In this document: positions 42,541 to 51,928 of the stretch, piece by piece
Layout of the letters: the number at the start of each line of letters is the position of its first letter
Numbering within the stretch: position 1 is the stretch's first letter
Assembly: GCF_000020585.3 (NCBI RefSeq)
Contig: NC_011138.3
Location: forward strand, 2,285,676-2,349,675
Source: Alteromonas mediterranea DE
GTDB lineage: Bacteria; Pseudomonadota; Gammaproteobacteria; Enterobacterales; Alteromonadaceae
DNA length: 64,000 bases
Reading direction: 5' to 3'
The notes under the pieces: generated by a model
The model's database searches: none
What the model saw: only the letters and a program-made list of their open reading frames with translations
What the model was told of the DNA's origin: nothing
Program-made: the position numbers and the translations under genes

Positions 42541-44172
42541 TTACGAAACGTCTTTCGTTTCTTTTTCAATTTCAGCTAACAAACTACACGGCATAAAGCT
42601 TTCTGCATTGGCCTCTTTAAGGTGAAGCTTAAACCGTTCAGGTACCTCATCAGTAAGGAAGCTTCCGGTTTTCACTAACGGAAAAATCTCATCATAGCGT
42701 GCGACGTGACACTGATCGACCCGCCTGAAAATATGAGTTCGGTTTAGCTCACTGGTTTTAACATGGCCGGTAGAAGATAAAATATCCATCAGTGCGTGAA
42801 TTGTCTTTCTATGAAAACGGTAAACCCTTTCAAATTTGTCCTCTACATTTAATCCGCGGGCAAGTCTTGGATCCTGTGTTGCTACGCCAGTTGGGCACTT
42901 ATTCGTATTGCAAGACAGTGATTGAACGCAGCCTAAAGCTAGCATCATGCCTCTCGCACTATTACATAAATCGGCGCCTAAGCTTAGGTTTTTAGCGAGT
43001 TGGAACGCCGTAATTATTTTTCCAGATGCGATAATTTTAACCTTCTTCCGAAGGTCGAAACCAGTAAGACAGTCATCTACAAACGCCAGCGCTTCTCGAA
43101 GGGGAAAGCCAATGGAATTCGTATACTCTAATGGAGCCGCGCCAGTTCCACCTTCGCCACCGTCTACGGTAATAAAGTCGGGGGTAACGCCCTTTTCCAC
43201 CATGGCTTTACACATAGCAATAAACTCACTTTTCCTTCCAAGCGCTAATTTAATGCCAACGGGCTTATAGCCACTTAGCTCTCGTAACTCAGTAATGAAA
43301 TCAATCATCTCCAATGGCGTCGAAAACGCTTTATGTCGTGGCGGAGAATCAACCTGAGTCCCCGGTTCTACCCCTCTTATTTCAGCGATTTCAGGGGTAT
43401 TTTTATACGCAGGAAGAATTCCGCCATGGCCTGGCTTAGCGCCTTGACTCAATTTTATTTCTATCATTTTAACGTTGTCTAACTGTGCCTTTTCCTTGAA
43501 CACGTCAGGATCAAAGCCGCCGTCTTTGGTTCTACAGCCGAAGTAACCCGTACCAATTTGCCAAACGATGTCACCACCATGTTTTAAGTGGTAGGGCGTC
43601 AGACCGCCCTCACCGGTATTGTGATAAAAGCCACCTTTCTGCGCCCCTTTATTTAGGGCAAGTACTGCGTTTTTAGATAAACTGCCAAAGCTCATTGCAC
43701 TGATATTCAGCACACTGGCTTCGTAGGGCTGCTTACAATGTGGTCCGCCAACACTAATGCGGGGGTTTTCATCCATTTCCTCAACTTCGCGGGCAGATAA
43801 CGAGTGGCCAATCCATTCATATCCCTCTTTATAGGTGTCGAGTTGCGTTCCAAATGGAATAGTCTCGCGGCTATTCTTAGCACGCTGATAAACAATTGAC
43901 CGAAACATCCTCGATATAGGCGCGCCACCCGTATCGGTTTCAATAATATACTGCTGTATATAAGGTCTAAGGCCTTCAACAGTCCATCGGACTCGACCTA
44001 TCAATGGAAAGTTTTTCAATATGGCATGTTTTGATTGAAACGCGTCGTATAAGCCAAAAATAAGAAGGGTGACAGAGAGTAACAAAAACCACCAAATGGG
44101 AGTCCAAAGCAAACCAATTGCTACATTAAAAACAACCAACATGCTAAGCACGCCTAATATTGTAATACGCAT
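42541..44172 (-). CDS. FMN-binding glutamate synthase family protein
   Basis: 543 residues. Two N-terminal membrane helices (ITILGVLSMLVVFNVAIGLLW and WWFLLLSVTLLIFGLYDAF) precede a GltB-type FMN barrel: EASVLNISAMSFGSLSKNAV, KPGHGGILPAYKNTPEIAEIRG, TVDGGEGGTGAAPLEYTNSIG. A [3Fe-4S] cluster site is visible as CVQSLSCNTNKCPTG. It lacks the glutaminase domain, so it is not a classical glutamate synthase. Membrane-anchored members of this family have no firmly known substrate. Confidence 0.88.
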   Translation of the reverse strand: MRITILGVLSMLVVFNVAIGLLWTPIWWFLLLSVTLLIFGLYDAFQSKHAILKNFPLIGRVRWTVEGLRPYIQQYIIETDTGGAPISRMFRSIVYQRAKNSRETIPFGTQLDTYKEGYEWIGHSLSAREVEEMDENPRISVGGPHCKQPYEASVLNISAMSFGSLSKNAVLALNKGAQKGGFYHNTGEGGLTPYHLKHGGDIVWQIGTGYFGCRTKDGGFDPDVFKEKAQLDNVKMIEIKLSQGAKPGHGGILPAYKNTPEIAEIRGVEPGTQVDSPPRHKAFSTPLEMIDFITELRELSGYKPVGIKLALGRKSEFIAMCKAMVEKGVTPDFITVDGGEGGTGAAPLEYTNSIGFPLREALAFVDDCLTGFDLRKKVKIIASGKIITAFQLAKNLSLGADLCNSARGMMLALGCVQSLSCNTNKCPTGVATQDPRLARGLNVEDKFERVYRFHRKTIHALMDILSSTGHVKTSELNRTHIFRRVDQCHVARYDEIFPLVKTGSFLTDEVPERFKLHLKEANAESFMPCSLLAEIEKETKDVS

Positions 44173-44571
44173 TTAAAGTCCTTCTTTATTTTGGTCATGT
44201 TTTATTTGCATACTAAGCCACTAACCTTCTTCAATACACCCAAAAGTGAGATCTAGATTTGCCTTGGCGGTAAATAGCTGATTTGAAAACTTAATTTGAA
44301 CAACCTATTAGGCACACCTATCGGTTACGCGTTACCATTAGTGCGATAGAACACGCATATAACAGAAAAAATACTCAGCAATAAAAACACGCTTTTTAGC
44401 TGCGAAAACAAGCTATTGCATGTTAATCTACAGAAAGTATTTACACCTTAAACACTTGGTATCTGATAACCACTATCAATAATAAAAATCGATAGCTTAT
44501 CCAGATATAAAAGTGTTGTACCCTTATTAAAGGCTACGGTTTTTACGTATAACTATTTTGAAAGGTAATTC
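44173..44571. other. Divergent intergenic region
   Basis: About 400 AT-rich bases between the divergent GltB-like and antiporter genes. The only marked motif is a near-palindrome GGTTACGCGTTACC (about 44318-44331). No gene or clear operator is seen. Confidence 0.5.
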
Positions 44572-46143
44572 ATGGAGTATGCATTTCTTCTCTTCGCATT
44601 TGCGTGCGGTTTAACGGTTAAGCTTATCGGCATTCCTCCACTTGTCGGCTATCTCGTTGCTGGCTTTTTATTAAATTTCGCAGGCTATACCTTAACCGAA
44701 GATTTAACCCAAATAGCTAATTTGGGTATTACTATCATGCTCTTCACCATTGGGTTAAAGCTCAATATTCGTGACTTGAGTCGTCGCGAGGTTTGGGCTG
44801 GAAGCATCACACATACCTTAGTTTGGGTAGGTGTAATTACCTGTTGTTTATTTGCTATGGGGACGATAGCAGCTAATTTTGTAGACGGTCTTACTTGGGA
44901 AAGTGCTGCTCTTATTGCATTTGCCTTAAGCTTTAGCAGCACCGTTTGCGTGGTAAAGGTGTTAGAAGAAAGTGGTGAAAGCAAAACCCGTCACGGGCGT
45001 TTAGCTATTGGCATTTTAGTTATGCAAGACGTGTTCGCCGTAATATTTTTGGTCGTAGCCACAGGCAAGCTTCCTTCGGTATGGGCGCTTGCATTACTTG
45101 CCTTATTCCCCGCCATGCCACTCATAAACAAAATGATAAACAAATCAGGACACGGTGAATTATTACCACTCACCGGCTTCATCCTAGCGCTCGGCGGATA
45201 TCATTTATTTGAACTGGTGAATATAAAGGGCGATTTGGGTGCACTCATATTTGGTATTTTGCTTGCGCAGCATGAAAAAGCATCAGAACTTGCCAAATCA
45301 TTATTAAGCTTTAAAGATCTGCTGTTAATTGGGTTCTTCCTCACTATAGGGCTAACAGCGCTTCCAGATTTAAATATGATAGTGCTGGCCATCGTATTCT
45401 GCTTGTTTATTCCTCTTAAAGCAGCGCTTTTCTTCGGGCTATTTACCTCACTGCGATTAAGAGGCCGTACGGCTTATTTAAGTAGCTTAGTGCTCTCAAA
45501 CTACAGCGAGTTTGGGCTCATAGTTGGCGCACTTACTGTATCGCTTGGATTGCTGGCTAATTCGTGGTTAGTGGTTATAGCGCTTGCAGTGTCTATTTCA
45601 TTTATTTTTACCAGCGTGCTGTATCGCAATTCTCATTCTCGCTATCACAAATACAAACAAACAATAAAACGCTTCGAGAAGCCTGAACGATTAAAAGAAG
45701 ATATCTATCCTACTTTGCACAATGCCGAATTTTTAGTCTTAGGAATGGGCCGCGTAGGCCGTGGAGCATTTAACGCGCTTTCTAAGCTAAGTGAAGTAAA
45801 CGTATGGGGCATGGATGCTGACAGAGTTAAAATCAAAGAAATGGCAAGCGAAGGCCTTAACGTAATTTGTGGTGATGGCGAAGACGTTGATCTGTGGGAT
45901 AACCTTGATATACAACAAGTTCAGCTTGTTTTACTGGCGTTACCGTCAATTCAGGATTCCATCAATATTACGCGCCAGCTCAAAAATGCAGGCTATACGG
46001 GCAAGGTCGCAGCTATCGCTCGTTACGAAGATGAAGTGTCTCATTTACTAGAAAATGGCGTAGATAAAGTGTTTAACTTCTTCACTGAAGCTGGGCTGGG
46101 TTTTGCGGAAGAAAGCCTTGCCTATGCTCATGCGCAACAGTGA
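44572..46143 (+). CDS. CPA2-family cation:proton antiporter with TrkA-N domain (Kef-like)
   Basis: 523 residues. About 12 membrane helices (1-350) with CPA2 signatures LVGYLVAGFLLNF, FALSFSSTVCVVKVLEESGE and GILVMQDVFAVIF. A cytoplasmic TrkA-N NAD-binding domain follows, FLVLGMGRVGRGAFNAL (Gly-rich motif 391-398) with GMDAD. It probably exchanges K+ or Na+ for H+ under nucleotide control. The layout is like KefB/KefC/YbaL, but it lacks a long C-terminal tail. Confidence 0.88.
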   Translation: MEYAFLLFAFACGLTVKLIGIPPLVGYLVAGFLLNFAGYTLTEDLTQIANLGITIMLFTIGLKLNIRDLSRREVWAGSITHTLVWVGVITCCLFAMGTIAANFVDGLTWESAALIAFALSFSSTVCVVKVLEESGESKTRHGRLAIGILVMQDVFAVIFLVVATGKLPSVWALALLALFPAMPLINKMINKSGHGELLPLTGFILALGGYHLFELVNIKGDLGALIFGILLAQHEKASELAKSLLSFKDLLLIGFFLTIGLTALPDLNMIVLAIVFCLFIPLKAALFFGLFTSLRLRGRTAYLSSLVLSNYSEFGLIVGALTVSLGLLANSWLVVIALAVSISFIFTSVLYRNSHSRYHKYKQTIKRFEKPERLKEDIYPTLHNAEFLVLGMGRVGRGAFNALSKLSEVNVWGMDADRVKIKEMASEGLNVICGDGEDVDLWDNLDIQQVQLVLLALPSIQDSINITRQLKNAGYTGKVAAIARYEDEVSHLLENGVDKVFNFFTEAGLGFAEESLAYAHAQQ

Positions 46144-46276
46144 TGCAGTTCTAAATGCGAACAATGGATGAATTGAGAAACGTTATCGTTTGTAAGCGGC
46201 TGTTTTTCAAAGGAATTTTGACGCATCACAAATATTAGTCTATACTTGCGGCAAATACGTCAATAGGGTTTACACA

Positions 46277-46753
46277 ATGCAAGGTGATAAACAAGTAGTT
46301 GCAAAATTGAACGAAGTGCTCACAAGCGAACTTACTTCGATAAATCAATACTTTCTGCACGCCCGTATGTTTAAAAACTGGGGCTTTTCCGAGTTAAACG
46401 AAAAGAATTACAAGAAGTCCATCAAGGATATGAAGCAAGCCGATGATCTCATTGAGCGTATTCTTTTCCTAGAAGGGCTACCTAACCTTCAAGCGCTAGG
46501 TAAACTTTATATTGGTGAAGATACCGTAGAAATGCTGTCGTGCGATGCGCGTTTTCAAAAAGAGCAGCTTCCCCTACTTCGCGAAGCCATCGCATTATGC
46601 GAAGAGAAACAAGACTATGTGTCTCGCGATTTATTAGAAGACCTTCTTGAATATGAAGAAGAGCACTTAGACTGGATTGAAACGCAAGAATATCAGATTG
46701 ATGCGATGGGTATTGAAAACTACCTGCAAGCGCAAGTAATGGGAGATGACTAA
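46277..46753 (+). CDS. bfr: Bacterioferritin subunit, haem-binding type without ferroxidase ligands
   Basis: 158 residues. Compared with E. coli Bfr, Glu18 ([14 protein letters not shown]) and Met52, the haem ligand, are kept, but Glu51 is Asp and His54 is Gln (KDMKQADDL), and Glu94 appears replaced by Gln (ARFQKEQ). The diiron ferroxidase centre is therefore broken, while haem binding should remain. It overlaps the next gene by one base (TAATG); that gene has the opposite set of residues. Together they probably form a mixed 24-mer for iron storage. Confidence 0.9.
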   Translation: MQGDKQVVAKLNEVLTSELTSINQYFLHARMFKNWGFSELNEKNYKKSIKDMKQADDLIERILFLEGLPNLQALGKLYIGEDTVEMLSCDARFQKEQLPLLREAIALCEEKQDYVSRDLLEDLLEYEEEHLDWIETQEYQIDAMGIENYLQAQVMGDD

Positions 46754-47220
46754 TGAAAGGCAATCAAGCAATAATCAATGGCTTAAATGAGCTGCTTTCA
46801 TACGAACTAGCAGCCATGGACCAATACTTTATTCACTCTCAAATGTATCTCGATTGGGGGTTGAATAAGTTGTATGAGCGAATCGATCACGAGTTTGATG
46901 ACGAACGCGGTCACGCAACAAAGCTCATAGAGCGCATGCTGTTTTTGGAAGGCACCCCTGATATGACAAAGCGCACAGGCTTTAAAGTGGGTAAAGACGT
47001 ACCAGAAATGCTTGAGAGCGATTTGCGTGTGGAATACGAAGTTGACGCAAAACTACGTGAAGTCATCGCGCTTTGTGAAACTGAGAAAGACTACGTGACC
47101 CGCGACATGCTTATTGTTCTTCTTGATGACACAGAAATGGATCACGCGCATTGGTTAGAACAACAGTTAGGGCTGATTAAGCGAATTGGCCTTTCGAACT
47201 ACTTACAGTCGCAAATGTAA
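46753..47220 (+). CDS. bfr: Bacterioferritin subunit, ferroxidase type without haem Met
   Basis: 155 residues. Ferroxidase ligands are present: Glu in SYELAAMDQYF, Glu51 and His54 in DDERGHATKL, Glu in RVEYEVD, and Glu127/His130 in TEMDHAHW. The haem-ligand Met52 is Arg, so it should not bind haem. It complements the preceding subunit, as in two-subunit bacterioferritins of Pseudomonas and Neisseria. Translationally coupled to it. Confidence 0.9.
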   Translation: MKGNQAIINGLNELLSYELAAMDQYFIHSQMYLDWGLNKLYERIDHEFDDERGHATKLIERMLFLEGTPDMTKRTGFKVGKDVPEMLESDLRVEYEVDAKLREVIALCETEKDYVTRDMLIVLLDDTEMDHAHWLEQQLGLIKRIGLSNYLQSQM

Positions 47221-47245
47221 GTTGTGAAAAAAACATAGTAAAGTA

Positions 47246-47272
47246 ATAACGGCTGCATCGCGCAGCCGTTAT
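47246..47272. terminator. Bidirectional terminator after the bfr pair
   Basis: Perfect 11-bp stem ATAACGGCTGC (47246-47256) / GCAGCCGTTAT (47262-47272), 5-base loop, between convergent genes. Confidence 0.8.
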
Positions 47273-47289
47273 CTATTGTGCTGCCATAC

Positions 47290-47769
47290 TTATTGTTGCG
47301 TCACAAAATATAAATAGTGGGGGTTGTCCTTTCCTTCAATATTTAAGCGCAATTGCCATTTCATAACTGGCTCACTACAACTGCCTAACATAAACCAACC
47401 TGACCACTTTCCTTGACCATCGTTATCTAACAGCACGGGAATTTTGCCCATATACATGTTTACCCCTTCAATCCAGGCACTCTCGATTTCTTGATTTTCA
47501 GGAATTAAAATTTTCAACGTTACCGACTCTTCAGGTTCAGGCATAGTTGAAAATGTGGCAATGGCCACCTCGCCATCAATTAAGAATTCGCAAGTTTCGT
47601 TGACAAAGTTGCAGCTGTTTCCTATTCCATTAATAAGTACGTTCTCGTTCATCGCTGATGATTGAAATTCATGCGCAAGATAAACACACACCGCGACTAC
47701 GATGATGGCGAGCAACGGCAGTTGAGAATGTAAAAATTCTGATCTTTTATTGTTATTTTTTTTTAGCAT
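47290..47769 (-). CDS. Hypothetical membrane-anchored protein
   Basis: 159 residues with one N-terminal membrane helix (LPLLAIIVVAVCVYLAHEF) and a periplasmic beta-rich domain. Three Cys (NSCNFVNETCEF and GSCSEP) could form disulfides. WIEGVNMYMGKIPVLL and GKWSGWFMLGSC are distinctive but I cannot name a family. It is divergent from ccoN and shares its control region with the FNR box, suggesting a role in respiration or its stress response. Confidence 0.7.
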   Translation of the reverse strand: MLKKNNNKRSEFLHSQLPLLAIIVVAVCVYLAHEFQSSAMNENVLINGIGNSCNFVNETCEFLIDGEVAIATFSTMPEPEESVTLKILIPENQEIESAWIEGVNMYMGKIPVLLDNDGQGKWSGWFMLGSCSEPVMKWQLRLNIEGKDNPHYLYFVTQQ

Positions 47770-47794
47770 TTCTTAAATTTTATATATTTCTTCA

Positions 47795-47808
47795 TTGATG
47801 GAGATCAA
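47795..47808. promoter_or_regulatory. Perfect FNR box upstream of ccoN
   Basis: TTGATGGAGATCAA fits TTGAT-N4-ATCAA exactly. It lies about 190 bases before ccoN and 26 bases before the divergent hypothetical gene. FNR (55242-55982 in this window) would bind here when O2 is low. Confidence 0.85.
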
Positions 47809-47998
47809 CCTTAGGTAGTTTATGGTATCTTTTTGTAATTAAAAACCTTATCATCCGCGTACCAACTGGCTTGGAGACAATAATTATTACTCTTTCCGAG
47901 CTCGGTGTGAAGCGTTATTCCTTAGCTGATACACGTCTCGACCGTACTATTCCGGCAGTTGGAGACCATAGTTCATTTGAAGTGGAAGATTCATTAAA

Positions 47999-49432
47999 AT
48001 GAGTGAAATAAGCCAAGCACAACCTGACTACAATTATAAAGTAGTTAGGCAATTTACCATCATGACCATAGTCTGGGGTATCATTGGTATGGGCCTAGGG
48101 GTATTTATTGCCGCGCAACTATTTGCACCTATGCTCAACTTTGACACACCATGGCTAACATTCTCACGTTTGCGTCCGTTGCACACTAACGCCGTTATTT
48201 TTGCCTTCGGCGGCTGTGCGCTATTTGCAACGTCGTACTACATCGTTCAGCGTACCTGCCAGGTAAGACTGTTCAGTGACAAACTTGCCGCATTTACCTT
48301 TTGGGGTTGGCAAGCCGTTATTGTTTTAGCTGTAATTACCCTACCTATGGGCTTAACCAGCACTAAAGAATACGCTGAACTAGAATGGCCAATTGACATC
48401 CTTTTGGCACTGGTTTGGGTCGCTTACATCATCAACTTCTTCGGAACCCTAGTAATCCGTAAAGTTTCGCACATTTATGTAGCGAACTGGTTCTTAGGTG
48501 CGTTCATGCTAACTGTTGCAATTCTTCATATTGGTAACAGCATGGCTATTCCGGTATCTTTCACTAAATCGTATTCACTGTATGCAGGCGCAGTAGACGC
48601 TATGATGCAGTGGTGGTACGGCCATAACGCGGTAGGTTTTTTCCTAACTGCGGGCTTCCTTGGTATGATGTATTACTTCGTGCCTAAGCAAGCTGGTCGC
48701 CCGGTTTATTCATACAGACTTTCAATTGTTCACTTCTGGGCACTTATTTCTCTGTATATCTGGGCTGGTCCACACCACCTTCACTACACTGCCCTACCAG
48801 ACTGGACTCAGTCACTAGGCATGGTGATGTCTATTATCTTATTCGTTCCATCTTGGGGTGGTATGATTAACGGTATCATGACGCTATCTGGCGCGTGGCA
48901 TAAGCTTCGCACTGACCCAGTACTGCGTTTCTTAATTGTTTCATTGTCTTTCTACGGTATGTCTACTTTCGAAGGCCCAATGATGGCAATTAAAACCGTT
49001 AACGCATTATCTCACTACACTGACTGGACAATTGGTCACGTACACTCTGGCGCACTAGGTTGGGTAGCAATGGTCTCAATTGGTTCAATTTACCACTTAA
49101 TTCCAGTGCTATTTGGTCAGCGTGCAATGTACAGCACCAAGCTAGTTAACGTGCACTTCTGGTTCGCTACTATCGGTGTTGTTCTATACATCGTAGCAAT
49201 GTGGATGTCTGGTGTACTTCAGGGTCTAATGTGGCGTGCAGTAAATGCTGATGGTACGTTAACCTATAGCTTTGTTGAGTCATTAGAAGCGTCTAAGCCG
49301 TTCTATGTGGTTCGTTTCATTGGTGGTTGTTTCGTGGTAGCGGGTATGCTCATTATGGCATACAACACATGGAAAACCGTTCGTGCACCTAAAGGCAGTA
49401 TCGCTGCAGATCCAGCGACTCAGCCAGCGTAG
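47999..49432 (+). CDS. ccoN: cbb3-type cytochrome c oxidase subunit I
   Basis: A 477-residue, 12-helix catalytic subunit of the high-affinity terminal oxidase in the inner membrane. Haem b and b3/CuB ligands are visible: His62 in [10 protein letters not shown], His209 in [10 protein letters not shown], His259/260 in [13 protein letters not shown], and His347/349 in [11 protein letters not shown]. It reduces O2 and pumps protons. First gene of ccoNOQP. The ATG overlaps the stop of a 43-codon frame upstream. Confidence 0.96.
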   Translation: MSEISQAQPDYNYKVVRQFTIMTIVWGIIGMGLGVFIAAQLFAPMLNFDTPWLTFSRLRPLHTNAVIFAFGGCALFATSYYIVQRTCQVRLFSDKLAAFTFWGWQAVIVLAVITLPMGLTSTKEYAELEWPIDILLALVWVAYIINFFGTLVIRKVSHIYVANWFLGAFMLTVAILHIGNSMAIPVSFTKSYSLYAGAVDAMMQWWYGHNAVGFFLTAGFLGMMYYFVPKQAGRPVYSYRLSIVHFWALISLYIWAGPHHLHYTALPDWTQSLGMVMSIILFVPSWGGMINGIMTLSGAWHKLRTDPVLRFLIVSLSFYGMSTFEGPMMAIKTVNALSHYTDWTIGHVHSGALGWVAMVSIGSIYHLIPVLFGQRAMYSTKLVNVHFWFATIGVVLYIVAMWMSGVLQGLMWRAVNADGTLTYSFVESLEASKPFYVVRFIGGCFVVAGMLIMAYNTWKTVRAPKGSIAADPATQPA

Positions 49433-49447
49433 TTAAGGAGACGAATA

Positions 49448-50053
49448 ATGAAAAACGCACATGAGTTAATTGAAAAAAATGTCGGTCTGTTAACGGTATT
49501 AATTCTTATCGCTATCAGCTTTGGTGCCATGGTGCAAATTACGCCGTTGATGTTTCAACAGCAAACCATGGAACCGGTAAAAGGCTTACGTCCATATACC
49601 GCGCTTGAGCTAGAAGGCCGTGACATCTACATTCGTGAAGGCTGTGTAGGTTGTCATAGTCAGATGATCCGTCCATTTCGCGCAGAAACAGAGCGTTATG
49701 GTCACTACAGCGTTGCTGGTGAGTCAGTATGGGAGCACCCTTTCCTTTGGGGCTCTAAGCGTACTGGTCCTGACCTTGCACGTGTTGGTGGTCGTTACAG
49801 CGATGAATGGCATCGTGTTCACCTGCTTAATCCTCGTAACGTAGTACCAGAGTCGAACATGCCAGGTTTCCCTTGGCTTGCGGAAAACACGCTTGACGGC
49901 GAGTTAACAGCTAAAAAAATGGAAGTATTCCGTGGATTTGGTGTTCCGTATACCGACGAAGATATTGCGGGTGCGAAAGCGGCAGTAAAGGGTAAAACGG
50001 AAATGCAAGCCCTTATTGCTTATCTACAATCTCTTGGCACACATTTGAAATAA
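49448..50053 (+). CDS. ccoO: cbb3-type cytochrome c oxidase subunit II
   Basis: A 201-residue monohaem cytochrome c with one N-terminal anchor ([18 protein letters not shown]). The haem site [15 protein letters not shown] uses Cys66, Cys69 and His70. The Met ligand is probably in [11 protein letters not shown]. It passes electrons from CcoP to CcoN. GGAG precedes the ATG. Confidence 0.96.
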   Translation: MKNAHELIEKNVGLLTVLILIAISFGAMVQITPLMFQQQTMEPVKGLRPYTALELEGRDIYIREGCVGCHSQMIRPFRAETERYGHYSVAGESVWEHPFLWGSKRTGPDLARVGGRYSDEWHRVHLLNPRNVVPESNMPGFPWLAENTLDGELTAKKMEVFRGFGVPYTDEDIAGAKAAVKGKTEMQALIAYLQSLGTHLK

Positions 50054-50054
50054 T

Positions 50055-50216
50055 ATGGATCAAGGAATTGTAGGCAGCATTTTTACTGTCATCGTCTTTG
50101 TAAGCTTCATCGGTGTTGTGTGGTGGGCGTTTAGCGGCCGCAACAAGAAGAAATTCGACGAAGCAGCGAACTTACCGTTTGCAGACGAAGAAAAAGAAAA
50201 ATCAAAAGAAGATTAG
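50055..50216 (+). CDS. ccoQ: cbb3-type cytochrome c oxidase subunit CcoQ
   Basis: A 53-residue protein, one membrane helix (SIFTVIVFVSFIGVVWWAF) and a charged tail (NKKKFDEAANLPFADEEKEK). This is the usual CcoQ plan; the subunit stabilises the complex. It starts one base after the ccoO stop and precedes ccoP by 16 bases. Confidence 0.9.
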   Translation: MDQGIVGSIFTVIVFVSFIGVVWWAFSGRNKKKFDEAANLPFADEEKEKSKED

Positions 50217-50232
50217 CAGGAGTCTCGAACTC

Positions 50233-51180
50233 ATGAGTATGTTTTGGACAATTTGGATTTCAGTGATAACCCTAGGGTTAATCATTGGTTGCTACTTCCT
50301 TCTACGCTGGACCCTTGCGAACAAGACCGGTGTACCTGAAGGTGAGTCAATGGGCCACAAATTCGATGGTATTGAGGAGTTGAATAATCAACTTCCTCGC
50401 TGGTGGACAATTATGTTCTACATGACCATCGTTTGGGGCTTTTTATATCTAGCGCTTTATCCTGGCCTAGGTGCATATGAAGGTATTTTGGGTTGGAAGA
50501 GTTCTAACCAAAATATTCAGTCGCTAGAAGAGTCAGTTCAGGCGCGTATTGACGCAAAAGAGCAAGGCTACCTAGTGGAGTATGACCGTGAACTTGATTT
50601 CGCTGCTGAGAAGTTCGACCCGATCTTCGAAGCCTACGCGCAAGTTCCTGTTGAAGAACTGGCTAAAGACCCAGAAGCAAATAAAGTAGGTCAGCGTTTA
50701 TTCCTACAAAACTGCTCTCAGTGTCACGATCAGATGCACGTGTCAGAATGCGGCTTCCCTACCTAACGGACAACGACTGGTTGTACGGTGGTTCAGGTGC
50801 GAAAATCGTAGAAACCTTACGCTTGTCGTCAAGCAGCAATGCATGCATGGCTTGATGCTATGGGTGAAGACGGTATCGAAGAAGTCGTTAACTATGTACT
50901 TAGCTTAAGCGGTCGCGATGTAGACCCACAGCTTGCTGAAGCGGGTAAAGCGCGTTTCGCAGCATGTGCGGCATGTCACGGTATGGACGGTAAAGGTAAT
51001 CAGGCACTAGGTGCACCAAACCTTACTGACAATATCTGGCTATACGGCGGCAGCCACAGAGCGGTCACTGAAACACTAACTTATGGTCGTAACGGTGTAA
51101 TGCCTTCATTCAAGAAAACCTTGGGTGATGATAAAATTCACGTAGTTGCGGCGTACGTTTACAGCCTTTCAAATGATTAA
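50233..51180 (+). pseudogene. ccoP: cbb3 oxidase subunit III (dihaem cytochrome c), with clustered frame breaks
   Basis: ATG 50233 opens MSMFWTIWISVITLG with two membrane helices and WWTIMFYMTIVWGFLYL, typical of CcoP. The first haem site CSQCH is reached at about 50715. The frame then fails: the expected GFPNLTDNDWLYGGSG, retained as LTDNDWLYGGSGAKIVETL in another frame, and AAMHAWLDAM in yet another show at least three small indels between about 50717 and 50840. The last frame is clean and holds the second haem site CAACHG to the end YVYSLSND. The rest of the oxidase operon is intact. A functional oxidase needs this subunit, so this may be a sequence error. Confidence 0.88.
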
Positions 51181-51203
51181 TGATTTAAATCATTAAATAT
51201 CTC

Positions 51204-51234
51204 AAAAAGCCTCGTTACTACGGGGCTTTTTTTA
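51204..51234 (+). terminator. Rho-independent terminator after ccoP
   Basis: AAAAAGCCTCG (51204-51214) and CGGGGCTTTTT (51221-51231) form a stem with a 6-base loop and a T run to 51234. Confidence 0.85.
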
Positions 51235-51448
51235 TGAGAAAATACAGACATATAATTTGCGTACGCTACAACGTTATAAAACGCGTATTTGTCGCTTGGC
51301 AGCACGTAGCACACATCCTATTTTAACTAACGTAAATAGTATAAATGCCTATATCCAACGCCATAGTTATGGTTATTGCTTTAACTGAGTTCTGTTTAAG
51401 CAGTATTAATACCTATGTTGTTAGCGTAGTAACCACGAGAAAAGTTGA

Positions 51449-51928
51449 ATGAATAGACCCTGGTATAAAGAGTTTTGGCCCTGGTTTTTAATTGCCGTCC
51501 CTATCATTACCCTTATTATGGGTGGTGTACTGTTAAACCTAGCCATTTCCACTGAAGATAGTTTAGTGGTCGACGATTACTACAAAGAAGGGAAAGCGAT
51601 TAATGCGCGCTTGGATAAAGAAGCCATAGCCCGTCGCATGAATATCACTACCGACTTAACCATTAATGATGGAAGTATTGCCCTTGAGTTTCACTCTGGC
51701 ATTCCACAAGACGGCAATGCGGTGAAACTTAACTTCTATCATGTAACGCTTGAAGAGCGTGATGTCAGCGTACTACTTAGCCGCGATGCTAGTGGTATCT
51801 ACCGAGGGTATGTTGAAGAAAGCCTCGACGGCAAGTGGCGGGTCTCACTTACGCCTATTGACGATAGCTGGAAAATTCAAAATATCCTCTACCTTCCCCA
51901 CGCTGGCAAAATGAAATTCAATCCATAA
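51449..51928 (+). CDS. ccoH: FixH/CcoH family cbb3 assembly protein
   Basis: 159 residues with one N-terminal membrane helix (FWPWFLIAVPIITLIMGGVLLN) and a periplasmic domain. DDYYKEGKAINARLDKE is the conserved FixH core. It takes part in cbb3 oxidase assembly. It starts the maturation operon and its stop overlaps the ccoI ATG. The ccoG gene often found before it is absent here. Confidence 0.9.
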   Translation: MNRPWYKEFWPWFLIAVPIITLIMGGVLLNLAISTEDSLVVDDYYKEGKAINARLDKEAIARRMNITTDLTINDGSIALEFHSGIPQDGNAVKLNFYHVTLEERDVSVLLSRDASGIYRGYVEESLDGKWRVSLTPIDDSWKIQNILYLPHAGKMKFNP

